Assembly (NCBI GenBank): GCA_947846985.1
Contig: CANTUZ010000001.1
Location: 111,121,757 to 111,185,756 of the forward strand
DNA length: 64,000 nt
Direction of reading: 5' to 3'
Origin: Fratercula arctica
Taxonomy: Eukaryota > Chordata > Aves > Charadriiformes > Alcidae
Shown here: in pieces, positions 11,990 through 23,850 of the stretch
How the letters are laid out: the number at the start of each line of letters is the position of its first letter
Numbering within the stretch: position 1 is the first letter of the stretch
The notes under the pieces: model-generated
Told to the model about the DNA's origin: nothing
Seen by the model: the letters and a program-made list of their open reading frames with translations, nothing else
The model's database searches: none
Program-made: the position numbers and the translations under genes

Positions 11990-12145
11990 GCAAACAACAT
12001 AATACTACAATCACTTCTCCTTCTATTCATCACCTCCTCTTCCTTGTACCCACTACCACCCTGACATGATGGCAAACACGATGCTACAGTCACTACTTCT
12101 TCCATCCATCACCCTCTGTTCCTTGTCTTCCCTTCATTATGACAG
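11990..12145. repeat. Diverged tandem duplication, ~80 bp unit, two copies
   Basis: Unit 1 (11990-12071) and unit 2 (12072-12145) share in order gcaaacaac/gcaaacac, at-ctaca-tcact, cttc-at-catcacc, ctcttccttgt/ctgttccttgt, and a closing gacatgatg/ttatgacag. Substitutions and small deletions separate the copies, so the duplication is not recent. No coding frame is preserved between them. Confidence 0.65.
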
Positions 12146-15100
12146 ATTAAGAACAACCCTAGTAAGTACTGCTGACAAGGGAGGCATATATGCGGTAAGT
12201 CCACCGAAATACACCAGTAATTACTGTACAGAGATGAAGGCAAAATGGCTACTCAGGTCTGAGCACTGACGAAGAAGTTCCCCAGTCCCTAGCAGGGCTG
12301 CTGAGTAGCAAATTAATCCACAATAATACAACAATAAAGTATAAAAATGTATTATGACACTGATCTCACTGTTTCAGTATTTATTTTTTCCACATATAGG
12401 TGCCCAAAATGATCTCAAGCCTTTAGCAATACTTCCCCCAAAAGCAAACTCTTTTGACATAAAAATGTCACCCAGATCTGGAATGCCCAATTATGTAATT
12501 TTACAAACAATACATTTTTATTTTTGTCAGCCTCAATTCTGAACATAAGTAAAGTTTCTGCAAACAGGCAGGCTTTTAAAAGGAGTAAGGTTGTGCCTGT
12601 GTCAGAAAAGAATCCTTTTGACTTAAAAGTCTCTATGATTGGATGTGAAACAGTAATCTGAAGTCAGTGGATACCTGGAGGTACTTCTACTCTTCAACAG
12701 CCTACAGAAGTAGTTATTCCGTTTGTTTTCCTGTCACCATAAAAGAAATATGCTTTGCAAGCCTAGAGGACAGGGTGTGTAATGTCATCTCTATAACTCT
12801 GAAACTGCTCTAAGGTTCAAGCATGGGAATTATTTTAAGCTAATTGGAAGAAGGAAAGATGCATTGGGTAATAAAATGAAGTTAGAGCAATATATGAGCA
12901 CCAGGAAGACTGTAATTACTCAGCGCTGCTTTGAGAAAAATGTCTGCCTTCATTTTCAAATACCAACTTTCTAGTACTGTTGTGGCAAAATTACTCTTGA
13001 AAATAAATCCGATTACCCACTTAAAATATATTTCTGTATTAGGAAGGCTGTAGACTGGTAAGGCATAAAATGTTAACATGTAAGAGTTAGGTATATTAAC
13101 AGTCAGTCAGAAATTATTTCCCTAAATGACTTTCCCAGCCCCAGACTACCTCGCCAATAGAAAGACCTTTAGCTAATCCTTTTCACAGTGACGTCATCTC
13201 TGGGACAAAAGTCTATTGTTTAGTTTGGGATGCGAATGGCAGCATAGACCTGTGTGGTTTTCAGGAAGATCCAGGAGGGCCAGGGCATCAAACAGGAGCC
13301 TGGCTTCCCTCCACCCAAACCAAGGGTGAAGCTACTCCTTTTTCAGAGTCTTCACCCTCATTGCCAGGTCCTCCACCCTCGGAAGCCTTCTAGAAAGACC
13401 AGCAGTTACATGGGCCCTGAGCAGCATTAAACCGGGTCATGGTTATGACTGCAGAAGGACCTCTCAGACCAGCTCCAGAGCCTTCCTTATGCTCTGCCAT
13501 TGGGCTGCAGGTAAAACCATCAGTTGGCAGGGAACATTGTAAGTCCATGAGAACTCACTGGAAGAAAACAGTTTCTTCTTCCACTGGTAGGAAAGAGCTC
13601 ATGTGCTGCAATAATCTGATTTCCAGTGAGGTGAAGTCCCTACTGGTGTGACTGAGACATCAGTAGCCAGTTACCATACCTCTGTGAAGATCAGTCACTG
13701 AAAGTTTCTGCAAACATCACAGCCACACCTGCCAATGTGATTTGAAGCACAGACTTCACAACATGCTTCTGATAAACTTCAGCCAGAACCTAAAAAAGTT
13801 TTAACTTGTGCCACTTCTGTAGTTCTGTAAATCGATATTTTTCCTTTGACTGTTTTAACAAATTCTGAAAATACATGGATATCGTTACTGTATTCTCTCA
13901 CATAACCAGATATACTGCCTTTTAAAATTACAGTGATTGTCAGGACAGAATCAATATGTGGTATATACTTACGTGTCTTAATTTATGGCAACTTTAGTTA
14001 GGAAGAATTTGATTTGTTGAAGAGACAAAAAACTGTGAACTCTGTAATCGGAGGTGTGGTGAACAACAAGATGCAATTTACTTGTATCTTTACTTGTGCC
14101 TTTTAGCCCAAACACCTTCACAATTTTTAGAAGTAAAACCCACATAACTCCCTCTCTCTATGAAGCATTCCTTTACCGGACCAGAACGCAATAATTACCA
14201 AGTGCCCTACATCTGGCTAGCAATTACAAGAATAGACATTTTGGCTAAACCTACCAAATAAAATGCCTACACTAGAGAATTCCACACAAGAGCTTTAATT
14301 GCTTGTCCAGCCACGTTCCTTCATGGTCTGGCCTTAACCTGAAAATGAGATTCTTTCCTGGAGTTAATATCTAGCATTCTTTCTTTTTTACTAATGACAG
14401 ATGCTTCTTTGTTGTGCTCATTTTCCACGCTTGATATATAAAGCCTATTTCACATAGCGGATTAAACAAGAAACTAAGAAATACACATTTTTACAATGTG
14501 ATATCCAAAGTTTTGGCCAATCCCCCCTTTTATTTTGTAGGATTCCAGGACAAAATGAATTTGGGTGATAGAATTTTGAACACTTAATTTTGATGAAAAG
14601 AAAAATCTTACATGCAGTTTGAAAATAGACATGGATACAACATAATGGATTTTTCCCCTGGTGCTATTTGAGGGACTACTATTCTGGCTATTCAAACTAT
14701 TATTCTGGTCTTGTATCCCTATCTTTCCGTAATCTATAAATGTCTACAGTACTACTTATAATAAATAGTCTATGGCCACTTGATATATAAGCACTATTTC
14801 AACTTGAAGTCTCTATGCACTAGACATCACCAAAAAAGAGGAGGAAACCGAATGAAAATTATAAGTTCAACATCACTTCACAAGGTTTCCTAAGTCATGC
14901 AATTACATCAGAGAACACTGACCTAAAGCTACAGTAGCTTGTATTAATTCTGTCATAGAAACACTTGACTCAAGTGGGCCCTCTACTCTGCAATCTCTTG
15001 CTATATGCATATTATTTAAGTTCAATAACTAATATTGCTAGAATGGTACAGAAGCTTTCAGATATCTGCTTAAAGTTGTAACACTTTTGCAGAGTAGACA

Positions 15101-15860
15101 TCATGTTATTATTATTATTTAAATAAAAATCATGGCCATGATCAAAGGGAAAGTTTTATACTATGTCCCCAAGGCAGATTTAAGGGTTGACTCCAGATTG
15201 ATGTCATTCCCTGCAAATTTACCAAATTTTATAAACAGGAACACTTAAGTCCAAGTTCAGCAAAGACTTTCAATTTCTACCTCACATACAACTTAAATGC
15301 AAAAAATGCATTAATGAAACAATATTTTACATTGTATGATCTTCAAAATCTGAATGTGATACTTAAAATGTACTGGTTAATCTTAGCTGTAGCTTGTAAA
15401 TTCTCAGGAATGGAACTGGCCAGTAAGTATCAATGCATGTTGCCAGATGGACATTTTTACATTTCTGCATAAGAGCACAGAAAAGATGTGAAGTTTTCCA
15501 CGCAAGCTGTTCCACATGCAGACTCCAGCATAGAGTTTTACCAAGGCGAATGTAAGAGGTTATGAAAATTAGGTGCTTGAATCCCTTAAAGGAGGCCTGA
15601 GTTACTTTGGAGACCAGCAATATGCCAGGGGTATAAAGTTTAACTCTCAGAAAAATGGGGCATAAATCCTTCCTTTCTTGAATATCATGAGGACATTCGG
15701 CTGGATTATGATGAGAGTACACGAGCTGAAATGCTGCATGCTGACAAAAGCCTATGAATCCAAAGTAAGGTTTTGCAACTCGAAGCCTCGAACATGCATT
15801 TGTTTCTATGTTAAGTTATCTTTTTTTAGAATCATGATAGCAGTGGCCCTAGGTCTCCAC
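12146..15860. other. Non-coding stretch with one promoter-like motif pair
   Basis: No gene recognised. It is AT-rich overall, with a slightly GC-richer part at about 13120-13650 that contains a CCAAT box and a full CRE (listed separately). A frame of 119 codons on the minus strand (15363-15722) matches nothing known to me. Confidence 0.6.
13154..13196. promoter_or_regulatory. CCAAT box plus full CRE palindrome (candidate)
   Basis: ccaat at 13154-13158 is followed 30 bases later by tgacgtca at 13189-13196, the complete 8 bp CREB/ATF palindrome. CpG is scarce in the surrounding sequence, so an intact CRE is less likely to persist by chance than other 8-mers. No TATA box, CpG island or downstream gene is visible. 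This is a motif observation only. Confidence 0.3.

Positions 15861-15890
<30 letters not shown>
15861..15890. repeat. Poly(A) tract, A17-G-A12
   Basis: Seventeen A, then one G, then twelve A. No polyadenylation signal or retrocopy body is recognisable upstream, so I treat it as a simple repeat. Confidence 0.9.
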
Positions 15891-15891
<1 letters not shown>

Positions 15892-18800
15892 TCTTATTTG
15901 CAAGTTTTATATATGCCATGATGACCCTTTTCCCACATTCAGTAATATCAAATTACCAACATACAAACAAGTGACATACAGCATTTAATGTCAGATAAAT
16001 GGATTAGAATCATCCTTATATTACACAGCCTTAATTCTCCTGGCACACTAAACTCAGAAATAGAACTACCCAAACCCTATAACATCATCTGCTATTCAAA
16101 AACATGCAAATCGGACACTGTCTTCTCAATCCAACAAGCATATGTTGCTACCAATTTGAACCATTGCACAACTGGAACTACAATGGTGAATTTGGAGTGG
16201 CCAAACAAGGTTGTATCTTTTAAATTAGATATACATATGCGTGTGTATATACATGATCTTGGAAAACATATAAGAATGTAATAGGCACCTCAATAGGTAC
16301 ATGTTTGTGTAATGTGAAGTAGACATTAATTTGACTTAATCTGTTTTACTCTTGACTAGATTACAACCCACCACAGAATTAAATCATGTTAATGAGCCTT
16401 GGATTACATTCAGAAAGTTAGGCCTTGCAAAAAAGGGAGCTACAGTTCAGCCGAACACTTCATTACAGGGATACAATAAAGTACAGAATGTGAGTGTATC
16501 TGGGAGAACAGAGCGGTAGCTAATGAGCCTCTTCAGAACCAACAGGCTCGACACAGCAATGACACACGTCAGGGCTCTTGCCAGACAGAAGGCAGCTAGA
16601 TTGACCAGGGACCAGAGGAGAGGAAGAAAAAGGGAAGGAGAACAGAAGTAAAGAGCAATTTCCTAGTAAACCATTCAAAAGACAGACATTGCTATCTTGT
16701 ACCTGCCTTGAATACAGGAAATAGAGTTTTCATTTTACAGCTGCTAAATTTAGTTCACTGCCAGTTCACTGTCATAAGAGAAAAGAATTAAAATGAATTC
16801 CTGAAAATAACAATGCAGGACTTCTCATGGTTTTGTGGGTTTCTTTGGTGGTTTTGGTGTTGGTTTTTTGTTTGTTTGTTGTTCGGGGTTTTTTGGGTTT
16901 TGTTGTGTTTTTCTTACACAGACCAGTTAGCAACAATCCATTTTGATAAGCTCGCATGAAACAATAAGTGAAACTCCTACCTTTTCCAACTCACTTCTAT
17001 CCAAGCCAATTGGGTAGTTTAACTCAAAAACAATAAAGGAAACAAAGGTCCAAAAGAGCCACAATCCAATTAATATTTCTTTTGTCTTCAAAGATCTTGT
17101 ATTAGGGTACCACAGGAGTTAAAGTTTAAAATAATCTGCTGCACTAAAAAAATTTAGGAAGAAAAATAGATGACAACGTAATGCAATAATCCATGGACAT
17201 TTTTCATTCTTCTTAAGACAGTGGTTCCACTTTTTTCTCATGCGTGTTCTGTTCTGTTTGTACCCATGCATTGGAAAGCTGCTGTTATGAGCCACGTATT
17301 CCTCCCAGATGCGTGGTGTCCAGGGTCCACAAGCCCTGGCCATGCCAGGCAAGCATGGCATGATAATGGGACTTCATCAGCTTCTGGAGCTTAGTGTCCC
17401 CTGTCTTGTCCTTCTGTCTTCAGATAGATAGTTGTGCTCTGACCATGTCAATGCTGGTGCTACTGCCATACTGTTGCAAGATCCTGAAAGGTAAAGTCAT
17501 GAGTTCCCTCTGCTTCTGCTTTGTATTGCACATGTACTTGCCACCAGAGCTCCACTAGCTCTACTCACCCTCTAATCCTGGTCAATCCACATCAACAAAT
17601 CCCTAATCAGCAGGTCCTCAGCAAACCAAAGAGACAAGACACAATTTCTTTTGTTATTTAAAAGCCACCAACGTAAAATTTAATTTAGGAATGTCATCAC
17701 CATGTTAGCTGAAGCTGCTTTAGAAGTATTCCGTGGTATTGACTGATCCTGATCCAGGCCCGTTTCTGATCTGCCTGGACTTCATAGTTGCGTGAAAGAA
17801 AGAATTTTTTCCTCCCGGTAAAGGATTACATTGTCAAAGGAGTAGAAATTAAGCATTGCCACTTTCTCTAAGGGACAGGTTCAAGACTAAGACCATGGTC
17901 TCAAGCAGCAAAACCCCCAACATCATCTAATTTCTCACGGGGTTCCTGGGCTGAAATTTCTTACGTTTTCCTCAGCTTGGCAATCTCGCCTCACTGCTGC
18001 TCTCATTACAGCTGAGACTCTTTCCACTCTCCAAAAGAGCCTGCAGCCTCCCCAACTACCTGAGCTTCAGTTTTCATAGCAGCTGCTTTCAAGGTGGGAG
18101 CTTCATGGAAGCTGGCAGACATGACTCTCCCCTTCGTGAGCTGGTACAGCAAATGGTTAGTCAATTCAATTTCCAGTGAAGCTGTTCAGTACAAGCTTTC
18201 CTGTATCAGACTCCCACAGGAGAGATAAAGACTGCTTTTATATGTCCCTCTCTTACCCTAAAAAATGCTAGGCTAGTCTGCTTTTATAATGAAAATGCCT
18301 CCCCCCCCAATGCTTTTAAAATTACAATAATAATATATGTAGGCTGGGATGGTTTAGAAAGGGGCTTATGGGTACCTGTTCCAGTTATTGATGTCCAGAA
18401 CAAAGCCTGAACCAACGAAAAAGTGCTTGCTTTTCCTCTTTTTGTTAAAAATTGTGGAATAAAGAGACCGACCGACTTTATTCCTCTAGACAGGCTGTCT
18501 AGCTTGTGGCAAAATAGAAGCTTAGCATATGGTGATTTTTATCCCAAAGACGACTCCCTCCCTGCTGTTTGAGGATTTTTTTTTCCTTCCCCCCAAAACC
18601 AACATTTGATAGCTGTCTAATTCCTGACTGAACTGCACACAGCTGCCTCACGCCACACAGTGTGTGACCCAGATATGTAGCTTACTGCTTTGCAGAGCAC
18701 ATTCTCCTGCACTGACAGATAAATCAGTTTCTTGTGGCTGCTTAAAAATAGCAGCTATAGCTGGTGGAGGTGGTCTCTGCAAGTGCAGGCGAAACATGAA

Positions 18801-21704
18801 GTTGTGAGAGTAATCCACCATGCTCTTCACGAGCCAAAGGAGAGCCCGATGCACGTGCTATCGCCAGCCACCGCATGCAACCCCACCGGCACAGCAACAA
18901 AGCTGGAAAATCCAGCGGAGGCTGTCAGCAGCGCTAACATGATTAGTTAAGGGGACCTGTTTGTTTTCCTCATGCAGACCTGTGAAGAGCTAGTATCGTT
19001 CAACTTGGGCACTCCTCTTAACTGGGTCATCTCTGCTGTAAGCTCTAAGTAGACATAAAAGCCTTCAATCCATGCTAATGCTGTCAAAACTAGCCTGATA
19101 ATCTCATCACTTTTCCTCAGGTGTCAGCATAATTGGGCTTGGCCAAGAGGTAACTCAGCTACTTGTGTCTATGCTGTAGCTTTCAGCCAAGGGTGCTTGT
19201 TCCGTTTAACTGTCATGTCATGTTCCATTACAGATGAGCTCCTGAAGTAGACCCAAATTGGTAAAAAAGGCTTGCCTAAATGACATTCCTCCCCCCCACC
19301 CCCCCCAAAAAAAAACATTAAAGACCAAAACGAATTACAAATCAGCAAGATGAAAAGAGTCTCCTTCTGCCTAACCTTAGTACAGTATTTCTTCTCAGAT
19401 GTTCCTCAAAACCTTTTGGGACAGGGAGCTCTAAAATATAGTGATATAAACAACATTATAAAAGAAGTAGTGATAAGTAGAGGTGGTTTTAAAAACTAGT
19501 GCAACAAGAGGATCTCAGTTGCAATTCTTCTCCTACTCAACAGTCTGCAAAATGAGTATTACCTGGGTTGGTTTTTTTCAGGAAACTAGGAAAGTCATTA
19601 AAAAAAAAAAAGGAAGTTGGTGATGACAACAGCCTAATCCTTGCTACATATCCTCCCTTCTGTTTAATCACTCAGGATAAGTAGGAAGTATGTGCACATA
19701 CTCGCACTAAAGAAAAGAACAATACTGTGGTCGTTTATTCCCCTGAAAATATGATACTAGACTCAGACTATCTACTTATTTGATTTGATGGGTATGTTTT
19801 CTAAACTCCAGCATATTTTTCTTGCAGCCTGTCAGATCCTGAATATTCACAGTAAGCTAGTCAAGGTGAGCTAAAGGCAGCAAGAAGAAAAAGAACCTCC
19901 TTTGAAAAGTTAAGTTTTGTGGCACATGCTGCAGACGAGAGGTCAAGTTCTGATCAGAATAATCTATTCTGACCTTAAAAACCTTTTGAAAAATGTGAAA
20001 ATACTAGTGTCCCTAGATTTTTCTCTACACTTCATACTGTCCAGAATGAAAACCTTAAAATGGCTCTCCAATCACTATAAGCAAGATTTTTTTTTTACCA
20101 CTTGCTTGTCCCAGACATTTTAAGATAAAAAAATAATAAAAATTGAATAAAAATAACCCTTTTTACTTCATATAACAGCAAAAAGTAAACATTATTTCCA
20201 TTACAGCACAATAGATTACACGACAAATGACAAAAGAAATAAATTTTTTTTTTCTTCTGCTTTTTGTAGAAGACACCAATGTTTTTTTTTAATTGCTTTG
20301 TATCTTTACACACTGCATAATGTTATCTCCACTTTACTTTTACCAGGGAGATCAGTCAGCAGAACTCATTTCCCCACGGGTACTAATTCTAGTGGCTTGT
20401 CCTCCAAATCAACAAGAAACAAGCCAGCCCTAGTCTGGAAGCCTCAGCAGCGTGGAGTTCAGTCCCAACTGAAATGCAGTGCTCCCCATCCAGTTTATGG
20501 CAGGGTCAGCCCTGAATTCATGCACTTGTGCGGCTTCCAGATCCCAGCTGATCATCTCTGAGCGTGGGCTGAACGGATGCACGACTGCCTCTGTCACAGG
20601 AATTCTAACTCACCGAAAAGGATGCTCAAGTTAAAGAGAGGCTGCATATTTGTAGCCTACTTGTGAGTCAGTTCTGCTTGCGGGGAACTGGCATCTTAAG
20701 GTGGCTTCACAAATACTCCTTTCAGCAGCTTTAACCTTAAACCTCTCCCTCCCTTATAACTCCCGATATCATTCATGCTCCAGTAGTATCACCCATGCCA
20801 GTGATCAGTGGCATTTGTGGGAACTGTGAAGTAAGCCTCCAATTAAATTGATACTGCTAGCACAACACACAGTGCAAAGGTGGCCATAGCGGTATCTAAG
20901 CAATAAACCAGAAAGGAGGAAGAGTAATTGATGAAATTAATTGCCGTTAAAAAAAAAGGGAGGAGGTGGGTGGATAAAAATGTGCTCGCTCCTGCTATAC
21001 TGCAAACATACTCTTAGCAGCTAACATTCACCCCTTTCAGAGCTGCCTCTGAACTCAATAAAAGCAGGTGCAGACCCTTTGAATGCAGGCTAATCACTTC
21101 CATGGTGAGCATCATCATTTCCAGTATCCATTATCAGGACAATTAACGGAACACCACAGTTGCTAGCATCTTCCACTTCATTTGTGACAGCTTCCATGGC
21201 ACAGCGCTGCTTAAGCTAGTTCTTCAACTAGATCAATGCAGGATGGTTATCTGCTCTCAGCTGACAGATTTAGCTTCCCACTGTAACTAACTACCAGGCA
21301 TTAAGCCAGCTGCAGACTGGGTTTGCTTTTCAAAGACAGAGAGACAAAAATATCAACCATTTCATTCAAGTTTGCTCCCATACAAGATCATTAAGCTATA
21401 AGAATGTCTTTGTTTCATACGTATACTGTATATACAAAATCCAAGAGGATTCTTTTATTGGAATTTTTCTGCTACTTTTGATGAACTGCCAGAACCTACA
21501 TGCAGAAAGGAGAATGGGTAATAAGTAGCAGTAATTTACAGTTCTGTAAATATCTTATAGTCAACACTTAGGAACCCACGAAATATTAATAAAAGAAAAC
21601 CTCAGCATTTTACTAAATGATATGAAGAATTCCTTCAATACAATGGTATGTCACTATTGACTTCAGATCAACATCTAGCTGTTATTCCTGTAAAAGGCAA
21701 TATT
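15891..21704. other. Non-coding stretch, nothing recognised
   Basis: No gene. It contains a G/T-rich tract (16830-16912), C-rich runs at about 18300-18309 and 19290-19306 (the latter followed by A-runs), and a patch with several CpGs and an E-box-like cacgtg at about 18830-18930. A moderately GC-rich part at 20340-20560 has an 87-codon plus-strand frame without recognisable homology. Confidence 0.6.
16830..16912. repeat. G/T-rich low-complexity tract
   Basis: Interrupted GTTT/GGTTTT repeats, including tttgtttgtttgtt. The complementary strand is an A/C-rich tract, as often found at degenerate retroelement tails, but no element body is visible beside it. Confidence 0.8.
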
Positions 21705-21812
21705 TATTTAATGAAGCCTCACAATATCTTTTTGGAATCAATAAGTATTTACATTGTCCTTAAGATGAAAAAACAAGACACAGAGTTTCTGTAACTCACT
21801 AACTTGTCCTTT
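21705..21812 (-). mobile_element. MIR-type ancient SINE, minus strand
   Basis: On the plus strand the order matches the reverse complement of MIR: tttaatgaagcctcacaa (consensus tttaatcctcacaac), then ttaagatgaaaaaacaagacacagag (consensus ttacagatgaggaaactgaggcacagag), then gtaactcactaacttgtcc (consensus gttaagtaacttgccc). Three ordered matching blocks with plausible spacing support the call. The copy is diverged and lacks the 5' portion. Confidence 0.6.
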
Positions 21813-22097
21813 ATTAACCCACAGGATGGTTACAGGAACCCACACCACTATCATGCTCTATGAGTAATCCTCAAAGCTTTCTATTCTACTAACCATTTTC
21901 ATGCAAATTTAAAATGCTTCAGGCAAGACAGAGAAGATGGCATTCAAAAAAACTCCAACACACGGGTGAAGCGAGAGGCTTAGTTTGGAACCATCTGCCT
22001 TGACGCTTTCTGATGACTCAGAAAGTTGCCAGTTTTAGAAAGGCAAGAAGCTTTTGCACTTAAATAGGAGGTACTTACATTTATATTATTCTAAGAG

Positions 22098-22115
22098 AAA
22101 AAAAAAAAAAAAAAA
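22098..22115. repeat. Poly(A) tract
   Basis: An uninterrupted run of 18 A followed by gagaaa. No associated retrocopy recognised. Confidence 0.85.
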
Positions 22116-23098
22116 GAGAAAATGCTGTGCTGCTTGGCACCGTGGTAGATGGTTTATATAGTAACTCATTATAGGCAGGTAGAAAGCCTTAAAACCTGTG
22201 ACAAATTAGATTAATTTAATCTCTGGGATTAATATCTAGTAGAAAACCTAGTAACTGCATCAGTCAGTTTAAAAGAAATTTTCATAAGAAGTGATAGTAT
22301 TTTTTATTTTTCTGCAGCTCTGGAAATGCACATTAACTGCACAACTCCATTATTACTGCAAAACTTTAATCACATTCTTATACTCTGGTTGTTCTCCAAT
22401 GCTAAACATGTCTCCAGCAAAGCAGATCTCAATTTATTAGCCCAGGTTTTAATAATTTTTCCCTCCCTTTTCCCTCTCTTATTTTTTTATGTTATGCCTT
22501 TTCAAGTACTTTCTTTTTTGGTTGGACATTAAATTTAAGTTGGTGCAGTACATAAAACCTTATCATTATATCAGCTGGCAATAACTACATTTAACTTACA
22601 GATTTATTTCCTTACTACCCATGTGTTTTTCCCCAGTTACACTCCAAGGTTTATTGTAATACACATGGCTAAAAAAATCTTGGTTTATTTTTCAGTAAAA
22701 ATACGGATTCTTGCTGACAGCAAAATTTTATTGCAAAGGTTTTGGAAAGTAATATCTGTTCACTATAACAAGCCCCCCTGAATCCATGCTATCAACCAGA
22801 AACATGTTATGGGCAATTTGTTTTGTCTTCTTTTTCCCTCACTCTGTCTCTTAAGCAAGTGTAATTGGAGCAGGAGCAAAAAGGCAGCCTTGAAGGACAG
22901 ATCTCAAATGGTCAGCCTTCAGAAGTGTTAAGCAGTATACATTGCCTGTTTGGATGCTATCAGTCAGTGCACCTCAGTTCTCTCTTATATGAGAAGAGTG
23001 CCTGTCTCGTATTTCAACTGCATTTTGACAGCTGGAGTTTTCTTTCAGGTCTCTGAAACGAGAATATTTCCTGACCCAACACACCTGTTCCCATCAAC

Positions 23099-23120
23099 AA
23101 AAAAAAAAAAAAAAAAAAAA
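23099..23120. repeat. Poly(A) tract
   Basis: An uninterrupted run of about 22 A followed by caaaacccaaaaac. No retrocopy body recognised upstream. Confidence 0.85.
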
Positions 23121-23474
23121 CAAAACCCAAAAACAGCCCACCATGCAAGCAAGGAATTTACCAAGACAACTCATCTTGAGCTCAAAACATGGGCTACATC
23201 TTTTGAGCAGGGCTGGATACAACTCCTTTGAAGTAAGCACCAAGTCTCAGAGAAACACACCAGTCCAAACTCTCACTTATCTACAGCAGGTTTTATGAGA
23301 GAGATATATCTATATTCCTTACTGAGCATATTGAAATGTAGGAATACATGTTTACCTGGTCTGAACTGACATCACAGTAAGAGTTGGAAAGCAACAGAAA
23401 GAGCAAGTAAGCTCAGCTAGGGATGGGGTAACAAGGGCACCTACTCTCTGACTTTAATATAATTGTGACAGTAC

Positions 23475-23492
23475 AAAAAAAAAAAAAAAAAA
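23475..23492. repeat. Poly(A) tract
   Basis: An uninterrupted run of 18 A, the second of three A-tracts within 750 bases. Confidence 0.85.
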
Positions 23493-23801
23493 TCAAAGAC
23501 ATCAGCAGGGCTGTTAAATTTAACACGTTACTAGAAAGGGGAAAAAATTTTCATAAGCAAATTTTTGCCATAGCTGCTTAACTTCCCCTAATATTGACAA
23601 GATAAATTTACCCCAAGACCCTCTGAAAAGGCAATCTTTGCCCTTAATTGCACCTTGTATTTGAGACAGAATTTTCCAATGATGAGATATAAGTAGAAAA
23701 AGACACTTTGGAAAAATAAAACCATAAAATTACGCACTTTACTACTCCTGATTTATGTTAACATAAGGAAGAGAGAAACTTTAATCATCAACAGGGCTGG
23801 G

Positions 23802-23850
23802 AAAAAAAAAAAAAAAAAAAAACAAAATTTAAACAAACAAACAAACAAAC
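23802..23850. repeat. Poly(A) tract plus (AAAC)5 microsatellite
   Basis: A run of 21 A (23802-23822) is followed by a short linker and five perfect AAAC units (23831-23850). A poly(A) run grading into A-rich tetranucleotides can mark an old retroposon tail, but I recognise no body upstream. Confidence 0.85.
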
